From the NCBI RefSeq assembly GCF_035046505.1, contig NC_089829.1, forward strand, positions 34,609,322 through 34,673,321: a stretch of DNA of 64,000 nt. The letters are read 5' to 3'. Source of the DNA: Tiliqua scincoides (taxonomy: Eukaryota; Chordata; Lepidosauria; Squamata; Scincidae). Below the pieces are notes generated by a model. It made no database searches, had not been told where the DNA came from, and saw nothing but the letters and a program-made list of their open reading frames with translations. This document shows positions 45,010-55,135 of the stretch, in pieces. A program made the position numbers and the translations under genes. Within the stretch, counting starts at the first letter, position 1. Every line of letters begins with the position of its first letter.

Positions 45010-46094
45010 CAGTGGTTCCCAAACCTTTTAGTACTGGAACTCACTTGTTAAAATGACACTCTATTGGAACCCACCTAGCTTGATGAGACTACAAAAAAAG
45101 TTTCACTTTTATCCTTTTTACTAAGGTGGAGGGGGACTGCCTTCTGGAGCGTTTGTTCATAGGATCAGGACCATTCTGGTGGCCTTGTGTTCTCCTTTGC
45201 CTGACCAATAAGAGCCAGGGCACATTTGCCTACTTGCAAGTAAACACACACACACACATTTGGTTCAGTTTCATTTTCCATTGGGCTCAATACCTTGTCA
45301 GGTGGGGGGGACTTCCTTATTAAGAGTTTTGGGGGGCCTATGTTCATTGGATCAGAGTCATTCTGGTGGCATTGCCGGTCCTTTAAAGTGGACCAAGACA
45401 TGGTCGCCTACTTGCAAATAAACACACACGTGTGACTCAGTTTCACTTTCCATAGGGCTCAATATATTTTCCTTGTCAGCTATCAGCTTATCATAGTGAT
45501 TCCAAAACTTTTCAGCTGGCACCTCCCATGAACTACTGGGCCTTTAGCTGTGGCTCCCCATTAGGACTACAATCCTATACATTGTATAGGGCAATGGGTT
45601 TTTTGCAAGGACTCTGTGGCTCCCCTGGCTGGTTTCTGCAGCTCCCCAGAGAACAGTTTGGAAAACATGATCCAGTGGTGTCATTGGGGTTTGCATCACC
45701 TGGTGCGGGAGGCCAGCACGTCACCCCCACAATGAACCTCCTCCTATGTAGTGAGCAGGTCACCCCCCCAGGTGGTGGGCATGGTGATGCACCATCACCC
45801 CACCCCATTAGTTTTTTGGCTATAACCTTTGATAGAATAGAGATATTTCAATGCAGTTTCTATTGTTGCATTCTGCATGAAATTACACATCGAATGGTAT
45901 ACAAGATGATGGCATTTTTCAAAAATACCAAGATTTTAAACATTTTGGCCAATAGTGGTGTCACCCCCCTGTTCATGTCACCTGGTACGGCCTGCACCCT
46001 CCCAGCAACACCACTGAACTGTTGGTTTCACAACCCACCTAAAATCAGACTGTGGTCCACTGGTGGGTCCTGACCCACAGTTTGGGAACCACTG
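45010..46094. mobile_element. hAT-like element with a second hAT-like element inside
   Basis: Outer ends are CAGTGGTTCCCAAACC and AGTTTGGGAACCACTG. Flanks aactaggc (45002-45009) and aactatgt (46095-46102) match at six of eight positions. Inside, 45673-46016 has ends CAGTGGTGTCATTGGGG and CAGCAACACCACTG, the same family as 15345-16713. Another CAG-like start lies near 45490. No transposase is left. Confidence 0.65.
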
Positions 46095-46102
46095 AACTAT
46101 GT

Positions 46103-47060
46103 CGTTCCTGATTTGCAGTCTATCAGCCACTTCAGTGTGTGACTGTATTCCCATTGTTTAAAGTACTTCCCATACATTAGCTCAGTGATCTTCCAAATAG
46201 TCCTGTAAGGCAATTATTGTTGCAATACTAGAGGCTGAGGGCTCCATGTTGCAGACATGTATGCACACTCAGGGCTACAGAATTATAGTAATAAAAAAAT
46301 AAAATGAACTAAAATAAAATAACCTAGTAATTCCTCTGGCTGCAAAGAGCAACTGAGTGATATTCTTGCACAGAAAGGAACTGACTAAATAAAGGGCTGA
46401 GTCAGGACTGCCACAGCCATCAACAAACAGGAACTTGGCCATGAAGAGGAGCTTTGCAAAATGGACAATACTGCTGCTCTAAATAATGCTCCTAGCTGAT
46501 GCTGGAAGAACAAAGCAACCATAGCAGCAGAGAGCCCTGGTGTGGAAGAAACCAAGGAAGGAGGACTCAAAAACCAAATTATATACCTTCTAGGACTACC
46601 AAAGGAAGCCAGAGTGCTGTTGAGGCTGTTTTTATTTCACTAACAGCCTTATCTACTGGTTGTGCTCAGTTTAGCCCAAGAACATGTCCAGTTAACTTTA
46701 CAAAGGGAAGGAGCTGTGGGTCTGTAATCCTTCTGCCTACTTAGGCTCTAGCACTATGAGATGGTGGCCATGTCTCCAAATGTTTGTCCTAATCATGTCT
46801 GATGCAGGAGGTAGGGATGCAATTCAAAGTGTCAAAGAAGCACAAAGTTGGCTGCGGGGTAGTGCTAAAATTATAGAGCAAGATTACAATCCTATGCACA
46901 TATTCGTGGGAGTAAGCCCCACTGAACACTGTGGAACTTACTAATGAGGAGTACATATTCACAAGCTTGTGCAGTGAGAGCCAATCTACAGGTGCAGCAC
47001 ATCATACAGCTTTTTCCTGGACTGTCCCATTGAGCCATCTAGTTATTTGATTTTTCTCTG
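46103..47060. other. DNA without recognised gene; one palindromic MITE
   Basis: A palindromic MITE lies at about 46882-46965 ('tacaatcctatgcacatatt'). No exon seen. Confidence 0.4.
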
Positions 47061-47219
<159 letters not shown>

Positions 47220-48660
47220 AGGTTGTAGGTGTACTTTTGAATACTTTTCCATGGGAAAACATTCCCTGCATGCAGAAAGCTAGCATTTCAGAGCAAAGCT
47301 AGCCTCAAATGTTTCTTCGGAGTTCACATCCTTCCTCCTCAACTCTTTCAGTCTTTTCTTTCAGAACTTGCTTTCCGGATCATATGTCGTCTCTCTCATC
47401 TTTCCAACTCGCATGCCACATCCTCCTTCTGATAAAACTCCCCAGCAGTCTTCCATGCCAGACAAACAGTCCCACAAGCTGGGCGAAAGGCTGAAGTGGC
47501 GTAATGATCTGAACAAGTAAATAACTTCCTTTACTATCTATCTAACAGTAGATGTCCCCCTCTGCTTGTGGCTGTGATGTGTCTCACATGTGCATTAGGC
47601 AAACAGCCAGTATTAATTTTTCTTTCCCGTTCCCATCATGCTTTGTAGAAAATCCACAGGGGAGAGAAGATAACGCTGAGTACAAGCACTGAGAACAGAG
47701 CACCATGAAAGCAACAAATTACAAACTCCACCAAAGAGAGATTTTTTTTTACCTCCTCGTCAGAAGGATCACAGGCCCAGTGCTTTAGTCAAAACCTGTT
47801 TCTTTGCCAGCAGGTTGGAGAGAATCATCTGCAAGTGTTAAGTGATTTCTTTCAAGCCAAGGTTCTCACAACAGCTACAGCAACCAAACGGATTACAGGG
47901 CACAAACACTGGGGGGGAAAAAAGCCACATCAAACAATGCAGTCAAGACAATGGGGTTACCGTTCCAGTAGCAAGAAGTATGGGGAGGGGACTCCTATGA
48001 AAGGGGAGCGCAGAATTTGTGCATCTCAGAGGGCTCTTGAATGCCACAGAATTTGGCAGGCCTCACCATTCTTTTCCTTGTTGCTCTACCCCTCAAACAA
48101 TGAGGCGAAACCCCACGTGTGTTAAGAGCTGGTAGTGCACTGGCAAAATTGTTTGTTGTTTTCCCCTTCTCCTAACTAATCACGTTGCATGCAAAATCAG
48201 GAGAACAAAAGGATTGAGTAAGGCTTCTCTTACCATTGGGGAGATAATTAAGGATGAATGAAATATTGTTATGTGGATTTGAAATGAATATGAAAACCTT
48301 CTTAGAAACAATTGTTGTTTGTTTCTTTTGGGCTCAAACCCCCCCCCCCCCCCGTTTTATATTTTGTGGGGGGGAGGGGGAATTGCATGGCACTTACATA
48401 AATGCCCTCCAAGATGGCAAATCATGCTATCTTTGTGCAAACACACAAAACTGCTCTCCTTCCCCACTCCCCCATTAATATAGCTATAACTTGGCGTCGG
48501 TGAAAAAGAGAAAGCAAAATTTTAGGAGCTCAGCTTCTCTAGGTCCCAACAGAAAATATGGCAGGATGTTCTAGGTATAATGAACCCTTGATTTTACAGA
48601 ATAATGGAATATTCTTTAATACCAAAAGTCTGTTATATCAGAATGCACATATGACAATAT
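47220..48660. other. DNA without recognised gene
   Basis: No exon seen. C and G homopolymers occur near 48340-48354 and 48367-48380. Confidence 0.4.
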
Positions 48661-49240
48661 AGTTGGCAACCTTCAGTCTCGGAAGACTATGGTATCGCGC
48701 TCTGAAAGGTGGTTCTGGAACAGCGTCTAGTGTGGCTGAAAAGGCCGATTCGGGAGTGACAATCCCTTCCACACTGGGAGCAAGTGCAGTCTGTCCCTGG
48801 TCTGTCTCCTTGGCTATGGGCCTTCCTTCTTTGCCTCTTTGCCTCCGTCTGTTGGCCAAGTGTCTCTTCAAACTGGGAAAGGCCATGCTGCACAGCCTGC
48901 CTCCAAGCGGGCCGCTCAAAGGCCAGGGTTTCCCACTTGTTGAGGTCCACTCCTAAGGCCTTCAGATCCCTCTTGCAGATGTCCTTGTATCGCAGCTGTG
49001 GTCTACCTGTAGGGCGCTTTCCTTGCACAAGTTCTCCATAGAGGAGATCCTTTGGGATCCGGCCATCACCCATTCTCACATGACCGAGCCAACGCAGGTG
49101 TCTCTGTTTCAACAGTGCATACATGCTAGGGATTCCAGCTCCTTCCAGGACTGTGTTGTTTGGAACTTTGTCCTGCCAGGTGATGCCGAGAATACATCGG
49201 AGGCAGCACATGTGGAAAGCATTCAGTTTCCTCTCCTGTT
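48661..49240 (-). mobile_element. LINE 3' end with Cys/His C-terminus, 5' truncated
   Basis: The reading frame of about 185 codons on the - strand runs from 'RKLNAFHMCCLRCILGITWQ' through 'QRHLRWLGHVRMGDGRIP' to CTCSQCGRDCHSRIGLFSHT, then the 3' tail ending at 48661. It is the same family as 13044-13680, 60194-60669 and 62608-63335. The frame is open, so the copy is not very old. Confidence 0.85.
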
Positions 49241-49289
49241 TCCTCTCCTCTCCTGACAATATACATGCACAAAATATATATGATCAGCA

Positions 49290-49560
49290 GTTGCGATCCT
49301 GGTCCCTGTGCCAGCCGGGGCCAGGACTGCAAAATGCTATCCCCTTCAGGCCAAAAAAAGTCACTTCCGGTTTTTGGAGAAAAGTGACTTTTTTCCGTTT
49401 TCTGGAGGCCTCCGAAAGCCTTCTAAGGCTCTTTAAAGGGACCTTAAAAAAAATGGGTGGTGGGGGGGAGGAAGCTGTGATACAACTCCCTACTAGGTGG
49501 TGCCCCAGGGTATTTGCCCCCCTGACACTCTCTGGTACGCCAGTGAGGATCAGTTTTTAA
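49290..49560. mobile_element. MITE-like element (AAAAAGTCACTTCCGG type)
   Basis: The core 'aaaaaagtcacttccggttt' followed by 'ggagaaaagtgactttttt' is an inverted repeat. The right end 'ggtacgccagtg' is a CAG-type terminus also seen at about 44930. The left boundary is not clear. Confidence 0.45.
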
Positions 49561-49789
49561 AGAAGCAGATGTCTGTTCTGTTCAAAGTCTGTTAAACTGA
49601 GGTTCATTAAATCAAGTGTTCACTATACAGGAAGGAAGACTAGATAAAAGGTATTCCTTCCTCATAAGAAACCCTCCTTCCCATTTTGTTCTATATACTG
49701 CTGCTAGTACCACAGCAAAAGATCACACACAGTTCTAACTGGCTTAACAAACTATCTGGTTTTGAAGAGGTTTTGAATTATATGGTTTT

Positions 49790-50698
49790 GAAGAGGGAGA
49801 GACAATATTGGAGAAACAATTAAGATCAGATGAGCAGGTAATATCTAAAATATATAAATTGCTTTTGAAGTTTGAAACAGAAGATGAACAGGTTAAAGAA
49901 TGCATGATCCAGTGGGCAAAAAATGTGGGTTATGAACTTTCAATGGACAGATGGGAGAAATTATGGATAAAACAGACAAAATTTACTTTGAGTGTTAGCA
50001 TTAAGGAAAATAAATATAAGATGATCTATCGTTGGTATATGACACCAAGTAAATTAGCTAAAATGTATGAAACTATGTCCAATAGTTATTGGAAATGTAA
50101 GAAACAAGAGGGAACATTTTACCACATGTGGTGGACATGTTCAAAAGTTTAAAAATATTGGTCACAAATTCATGCACAGATACAGTTGATCTTAAAAACA
50201 AATATACAATTGAAGCCAGAAGTATTTTTATTAGGTATGACAGATGAGTATGTGGAAAGAAAAAATGAAGTTTTATTTTTGTATATGATAAGCGCTGTCG
50301 GAATACTTTATGCTCAAAATTGGAAGACTATGAATATACCTTCGGTGGAGGAATGGTGGATAAGACTTATGGATTATGCGGAGATGGATAAATTAACAAT
50401 TTTGCTTAGGGAGAATTCAACAGAAACCTTTTTGAAGAATTGGAGTCCAGTTATTGATTTTTTGAATCAGAGAGAGGATGGGGATTTGAGGTATTTTGGA
50501 TTTGAAGATTGATTTTGAAGTATTAGTGGTATAGATTAACATTTGTTAATGTTTGGACTGTATGTATTTGGATTATAAGTATGGGAATGTTTTGGCTTCG
50601 CTCGTGCTGCTTTATTGGAGTTTTGTTTATGTATGTATTTGTTTTTCTATTTTATGTTTATTATAGTTAAATAAATAAATAAATGACCAAAAAAAGAA
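49790..50698 (+). mobile_element. L1 LINE, ORF2 C-terminus and 3' end
   Basis: On + the last about 235 codons of an L1 ORF2 can be read: 'KIYKLLLKFETEDEQVKECM', 'RWEKLWIKQTKFTLSVS', 'YRWYMTPSKLAKMYE', then the Cys-rich 'CWKC'-type motif (YWKCKKQEGTFYHMWWTC), and after one in-frame TAA (50150-50152) 'PEVFLLGMTDEYVERKNEVL' and 'ILYAQNWKTMNIPSVEEWW'. The ORF ends at 50512 and a 3' UTR runs to (TAAA)n and an A-rich end at about 50698. One stop in about 235 codons suggests a rather young copy; it is 5' truncated. Confidence 0.9.
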
Positions 50699-50779
50699 CG
50701 TATAGAATTCACAGATATGGTGATGGTCATTAGCTTGGATGGCTTTAAAACTGGTTTAGACAAATTCATGGAGGGCAAC

Positions 50780-50985
50780 TCTAGTAACAGACTGTAGCTC
50801 AATTGAAGTAAATTGGCCTTTTGTGCAGGAAGTCCCAGGTTCAAACTCTGGCATCTCCAGAAGAACAGAGAGGAGGTCTTGTCAGATACTGTGGAGAACT
50901 GCTGGTAATTTGTTTTGACAATACTGTACTGATCTAGATGGCCCAATGGTCGGACTCCATATAAGGCAGCTTCCTATGATATCTG
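50780..50985 (+). mobile_element. tRNA-derived SINE, second family
   Basis: The head is 'gtagctcaattgaagtaaat' with B-box 'ggttcaaactc', and the body 'ggcatctccagaagaac'. The end is 'gatctagatggcccaatggt' and 'ataaggcagcttcctatg'. This is a common squamate SINE type and differs from the Sauria SINE. Confidence 0.75.
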
Positions 50986-51645
50986 CCACAATGGAACCGA
51001 CATATTGGAAAGCAGCATGTCTCTGCATGCCAGGACCATCACTTCAAAAAAACCAAACTCCAGTCCTATCTTCTTCTAGAGATGGGATATGTATCATTAG
51101 GTGAAGAAGTCACTCTGATGCTGACAGCTTTGGGGACTGATGGATACAATCTGGGGAAAGTCAAGAGTGGTTGGGTACCTTAAGGGGATATTGCAGCTTC
51201 TCCTATTCCAAGTTCTCACAGCTGAGACAGAATGCCTCTCCTACTTGCTGCTCTATTGCTTGCTAGCTAAGAGTCTACTGCACAAAAGACCAGTATGCGG
51301 CAGGTGTCTACTCAATAGGAACTAACCAATGTCACTCATCTCCACTCTTCTGCCCCCAGGTGGTATTTGACATCCAAAAGCTGTTAGGCTGCAGGCACAG
51401 AGCCAATGAAGCTGTATCCAGTCTCACCTGCTGCCCTTTCTAAGCCTCCAAGCAAGCTGATACCTGGTTTTTCAACTATCCCCTGGAAAAAACGCATCTT
51501 AAATATTTCAGGTTAAAATGAAATTGCTTCATAATTTAACATTATCTTAAAGTATTATGACAGCTAGTATGGTGTAGTGCTTAAAGCTGTGAATTTGTAT
51601 GGGAGGACTCAGGTGTGAATCCTCCCTTACTCATTCAGCTTATTG
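50986..51645. other. DNA without recognised gene
   Basis: No exon recognised. About 51565-51640 resembles the head of a tRNA-type SINE ('tagtatggtgtagtgcttaa') cut off by the hAT element that follows. Confidence 0.4.
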
Positions 51646-51864
51646 CAGTGGTTCCCAAATTTACCTGGGCCACAAAGCCCCTACAGCCTCCTTTCTCCAG
51701 CTGAACTGGGCACCACCATCTTGAACCTTGTGCAACCTAGCAAGAGGCAAGATGATGGCGGCTGGGGCAAAGAGGTAGAGGGGTGCCCAGGGAAATCCTG
51801 TAGCACTCCTGTGAGTTTACTGCAATACCCTAAGGCCTTAGGACACACACTTTGAGAACCTGTT
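51646..51864. mobile_element. hAT-like MITE
   Basis: It starts CAGTGGTTCCCAAAT and ends near 'tttgagaacctg'. The 8-mer gcttattg occurs just before the left end (51638-51645) and two bases beyond the canonical right end (51865-51872). Confidence 0.65.
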
Positions 51865-51903
51865 GCTTATTGGATAACCTTGGGTTAGAGCTACTATCTA
51901 GAG

Positions 51904-52133
51904 CAGCCATTTTCAACCACTGTGCCATGGCACACTGGTGTGCCGCGAATGGTTCCCATGTGTGCCGCAGGAATTTGGGAGAGGGTCATTTATCAATAGG
52001 ACCATTGGGGAATGTGAGCCCCCATTGACAGCACAGTGTGCCTTGTCAATTGTCAAAAAGCTGATGGTGTGTGCCTTGACCATTTCATTGCCTTGCCAGT
52101 GTGCCGCGAGATGAAAAAGGTTGAAAATCACTG
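51904..52133. mobile_element. hAT-like MITE, family A
   Basis: Ends CAGCCATTTTCAACC and GGTTGAAAATCACTG, 230 bp. Flanks atctagag (51896-51903) and aactagag (52134-52141) agree at seven of eight. Confidence 0.88.
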
Positions 52134-52141
52134 AACTAGAG

Positions 52142-52596
52142 CCACTCAGCCTCACCTTCCAGATTTATTGTTCGTATAAAAAGGAGGGTTATGAGATCCA
52201 TGGATGCTATCCTGAGTTCCTTGGAAGAAGGAACTAGAAATATGACAAAATGAATTATTGCATGCACCTTTGAGGTCTAGTCTACACTTTTATTCATGTT
52301 GCCTTGAAAGGATGTCCCCATGTCCACCTTAGTTAGGTCACTGACATCCTGGTTCCTGTGCATTAGAATGCAACATGGTTGTAATCCATGGGGGACTTCA
52401 GTTATTCTTACATTGACTGGGTCAATCCATGCTCTGATCATGAATGAGAGGCCAGGTTTCTTGATATATTGACTGTGCCTTAGAGTAGCTAGTCATGGGC
52501 CAACAAGAAGATAGGTGACTCTGGCTTTAATATTGTGTGGTAGTAAATAAATGTTATTTAGCCATTGGGGAACAGTGACCATGCTGCAATCCATTT
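52142..52596. other. DNA with a possible diverged CR1 endonuclease piece
   Basis: About 52380-52560 on + resembles the CR1 ORF2 segment near 21.66-21.8 kb read in the sense direction ('gggggacttcagttattctt', 'gactgggtcaat', 'ttgatatattgactgtgcct'), so it may be a degraded CR1 part on the + strand, adjacent to the - strand CR1 that follows. Confidence 0.5.
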
Positions 52597-54500
52597 AGAA
52601 CATAAGAACATAAGAACATAAGAACAGCCCCACTGGATCAGGCCATAGGCCCATCTAGTCCAGCTTCCTGTATCTCACAGCGGCCCACCAAATGCCCCAG
52701 GGAGCACACCAGTTAACAAGAGACCTCATCCTGGTGCCCTCCCTTGCATCTGGCATTCTGACATAACCCATTTCTAAAATCAGGAGGTTGCGCATACACA
52801 TCATGGCTTGTACCCCATAATGGATTTTTCCTCCAGAAACCTGTCCAATCCCCTTTTAAAGGCGTCTAGGCTAGACGCCAGCACCACATCCTGTGGCAAG
52901 GAGTTCCACAGACTGACCACATGATGAGTAAAGAAATATTTTCTTTTGTCCATCCTAACCTGCCAACACTCAATTTTAGTGGATGTCCCCTGGTTCTGGT
53001 GTTATGTGAGAGTGTAAAGAGCATCTCTCTATCCACTCTGTCCATCCCCTGCATAATTTTGTATGTCTCAATCATGTCCCCCCTCAGGCGTCTCTTTTCT
53101 AGGCTGAAGAGGCCCAAACGCCGTAGCCTTTCCTCATAAGGAAGGTGCCCCAGCCCCGTAATCATCTTAGTCGCTCTCTTTTGCACCTTTTCCATTTCCA
53201 CGATGTCTTTTTTGAGATGCAGCGACCAGAACTGGACACAATACTCCAGGTGTGGCCTTACCATCGATTTGTACAACGGCATTATAGTACTAGCCGTTTT
53301 GTTCTCAATACCCTTCCTAATGATCCCAAGCATAGAATTGGCCTTCTTCACTGCCGCCGCACATTGGGTCGACACTTTCATCGACCTGTCCACCACCACC
53401 CCAAGATCTCTCTCCTGATCTGTCACAGACAGCTCAGAACCCATCAGCCTATATCTAAAGTTTTGAGTTTTTTGCCCCAATGTGCATGACTTTACACTTA
53501 CTGACATTGAAGCGCATCTGCCATTTTGCTGCCCATTCTGCCAGTCTGGAGAGATCCTTCTGGAGCTCCTCACAATCACTTCTGGTCCTCACCACTCGGA
53601 AAAGTTTGGTGTCGTCTGCAAACTTAGCCACTTCACTGCTCAACCCTGTCTCCAGGTCATTTATGAAGAGGTTGAAAAGCACCGGTCCCAGGACAGATCC
53701 TTGGGGCACACCGCTTTTCACCTCTCTCCATTGTGAAAATTGCCCATTGACACCCACTCTCTGTTTCCTGGCCTCCAACCAGTTCTCAATCCACGAGAGG
53801 ACCTGTCCTCTAATTCCCTGACTGTGGAGTTTTTTCAGTAGTCTTTGGTGAGCGACCGTGTCAAACGCCTTCTGAAAGTCCAGATATATAATGTCCACGG
53901 GTTCTCCCACATCCACATGCCTGTTGACCTTTTCAAAGAATTCTATAAGGTTCGTGAGGCAAGACTTACCCTTACAGAAGCCATGCTGACTCTCCCTCAG
54001 CAAGGCCTGTTCGTCTATGTGTTTTGAGATCCTATCTTTGATGAGGCATTCCACCATCTTACCCGGTATGGATGTTAGGCTGACCGGCCTATAGTTTCCT
54101 GGGTCCCCCCTCTTTCCCTTTTTAAAAATAGGCGTGACATTTACTATCCTCCAATCTTCTGGCACCGTGGCCGTTTTTAGGGACAAGTTGCATACCTTAG
54201 TCAAGAGGCCTGCAACTTCATTCTTCAATTCCTTAATAACTCTTGGGTGGATGCCATCAGGGCCCCAGTGACTTATTGATCTTTAATTTATCAATGAGGT
54301 CTGAAACATCTTCTCTTTTAACCTCTATCTGACTTAACTCCTTGGTCAGGAGGGGCCGTTCGGGCAGCGGTATCTGCCCGAGGTCTTCTGCCGTGAAGAC
54401 AGATGCAAAGAACTCATTTAATTTCTCTGCCATCTCTAAGTCTCCTTTTATCTCCCCTTTCCCTCCCTCACCACCCAGAGGGCCAACAGCTTCTCTGTGT
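52597..54500 (-). mobile_element. CR1 LINE with reverse transcriptase domain and 3' end
   Basis: On the - strand the RT domain is open for 257 codons (53455-54228): 'NYRPVSLTSIPGKMVECLI', 'QHGFCKGKSCLTNLIEFFEK', 'IIYLDFQKAFDTVAHQRLL', 'SGVPQGSVLGPVLFNLFIND', and the catalytic FADD box (EVAKFADDTKLFRV). The post-RT part (VQKRATKMITGLGHLPYEER) continues in another frame, so at least one frameshift separates them near 53460. The 3' tail, in four repeats of the AAGAACAT type on +, ends at 52597. Codons further 5' ('HPRVIKELKNE') run to about 54490, where orientation switches. Confidence 0.93.
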
Positions 54501-54640
54501 CAGAAGTGTGTCAGGGTAAGAGTACCAAGCAAATCTGACACAAAAACCCTTGATTTCCGAAGGGCAGACTTCCCACAAGTGAGGAGACCAGCTAGCAAAT
54601 GGCTGAAAGGGTAGAAAGAGTCTAATCTCCAGCAGTGCAC
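54500..54640 (+). mobile_element. Inverted 5' piece of CR1 (head-to-head with 52597-54500)
   Basis: On + the frame gives 'SDTKTLDFRRADFPQVRR', the CR1 ORF2 linker between endonuclease and RT; the same segment appears on the - strand at about 21520. It abuts the RT-containing CR1 in opposite orientation. This is the arrangement known as 5' inversion, ascribed to twin priming in L1. Confidence 0.75.
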
Positions 54641-54769
54641 TTCTTATGAGATAAATACAGTGGTGGGATTCAGCAGGTTCTCACCTATTCTATAGAACCC
54701 CTACCTAATCCAGCTGTTGGTTCTAAGAACCATTTGCTGGCCAGGGAGCTGGCCTTGAAATGTCAGGAC

Positions 54770-55130
54770 TAACCCTCCTGGGGGCAGCAGCCGTGCCAAC
54801 CCGTCCCGGGGGAAAGGGGGTCACTCTCAGCAGGCGCCGAGGCTGCTGGGGCTGAAGGGGGGAGCCGGACTGCTGCTCACCAGCCCTTGCGAGCTCGCAG
54901 ATGCAGCCTGCTTACGAGGGCGAGAGAAGCAGCCCAGCTGCCCGCCCCGCACCACCCCTCCCCGGCCGAGCTGGCCAACTGGCGAGTAGACTGCTCCTGC
55001 GCCTGGAGGCTCCTTGGACTCAGCTCTCCCGGTGGGTTGGTGGTGCGGGCGGGACGAAGAGGAGGGCGTCGGAGCAGCTCCCGCTCAAAGAGCCCCTGCC
55101 GCCCCCCCCCCGCTGCACGTCCATGGACAC
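54770..55130. promoter_or_regulatory. GC-rich, CpG-containing patch, unassigned
   Basis: The sequence is GC-rich with many CpG sites ('cgcagatgcagcctgcttac', 'cccggccgagctggccaact', 'gtgcgggcgggacgaagagg'). It could be an orphan CpG island, a distant first exon of C19orf12 or an enhancer, or simply a GC-rich repeat. No splice-linked exon was recognised. Confidence 0.35.
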
Positions 55131-55135
55131 ACAAT

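Noticed and set aside
48687-49259. 190-codon frame as a zinc-finger gene
   Set aside because: The same sequence recurs at 13, 60 and 62.6 kb with one common 3' end, so it is a truncated LINE.
50780-50985. tRNA gene
   Set aside because: The tRNA-like A and B boxes are diverged, no cloverleaf can be drawn, and a SINE body follows. The same holds for the Sauria SINE heads.
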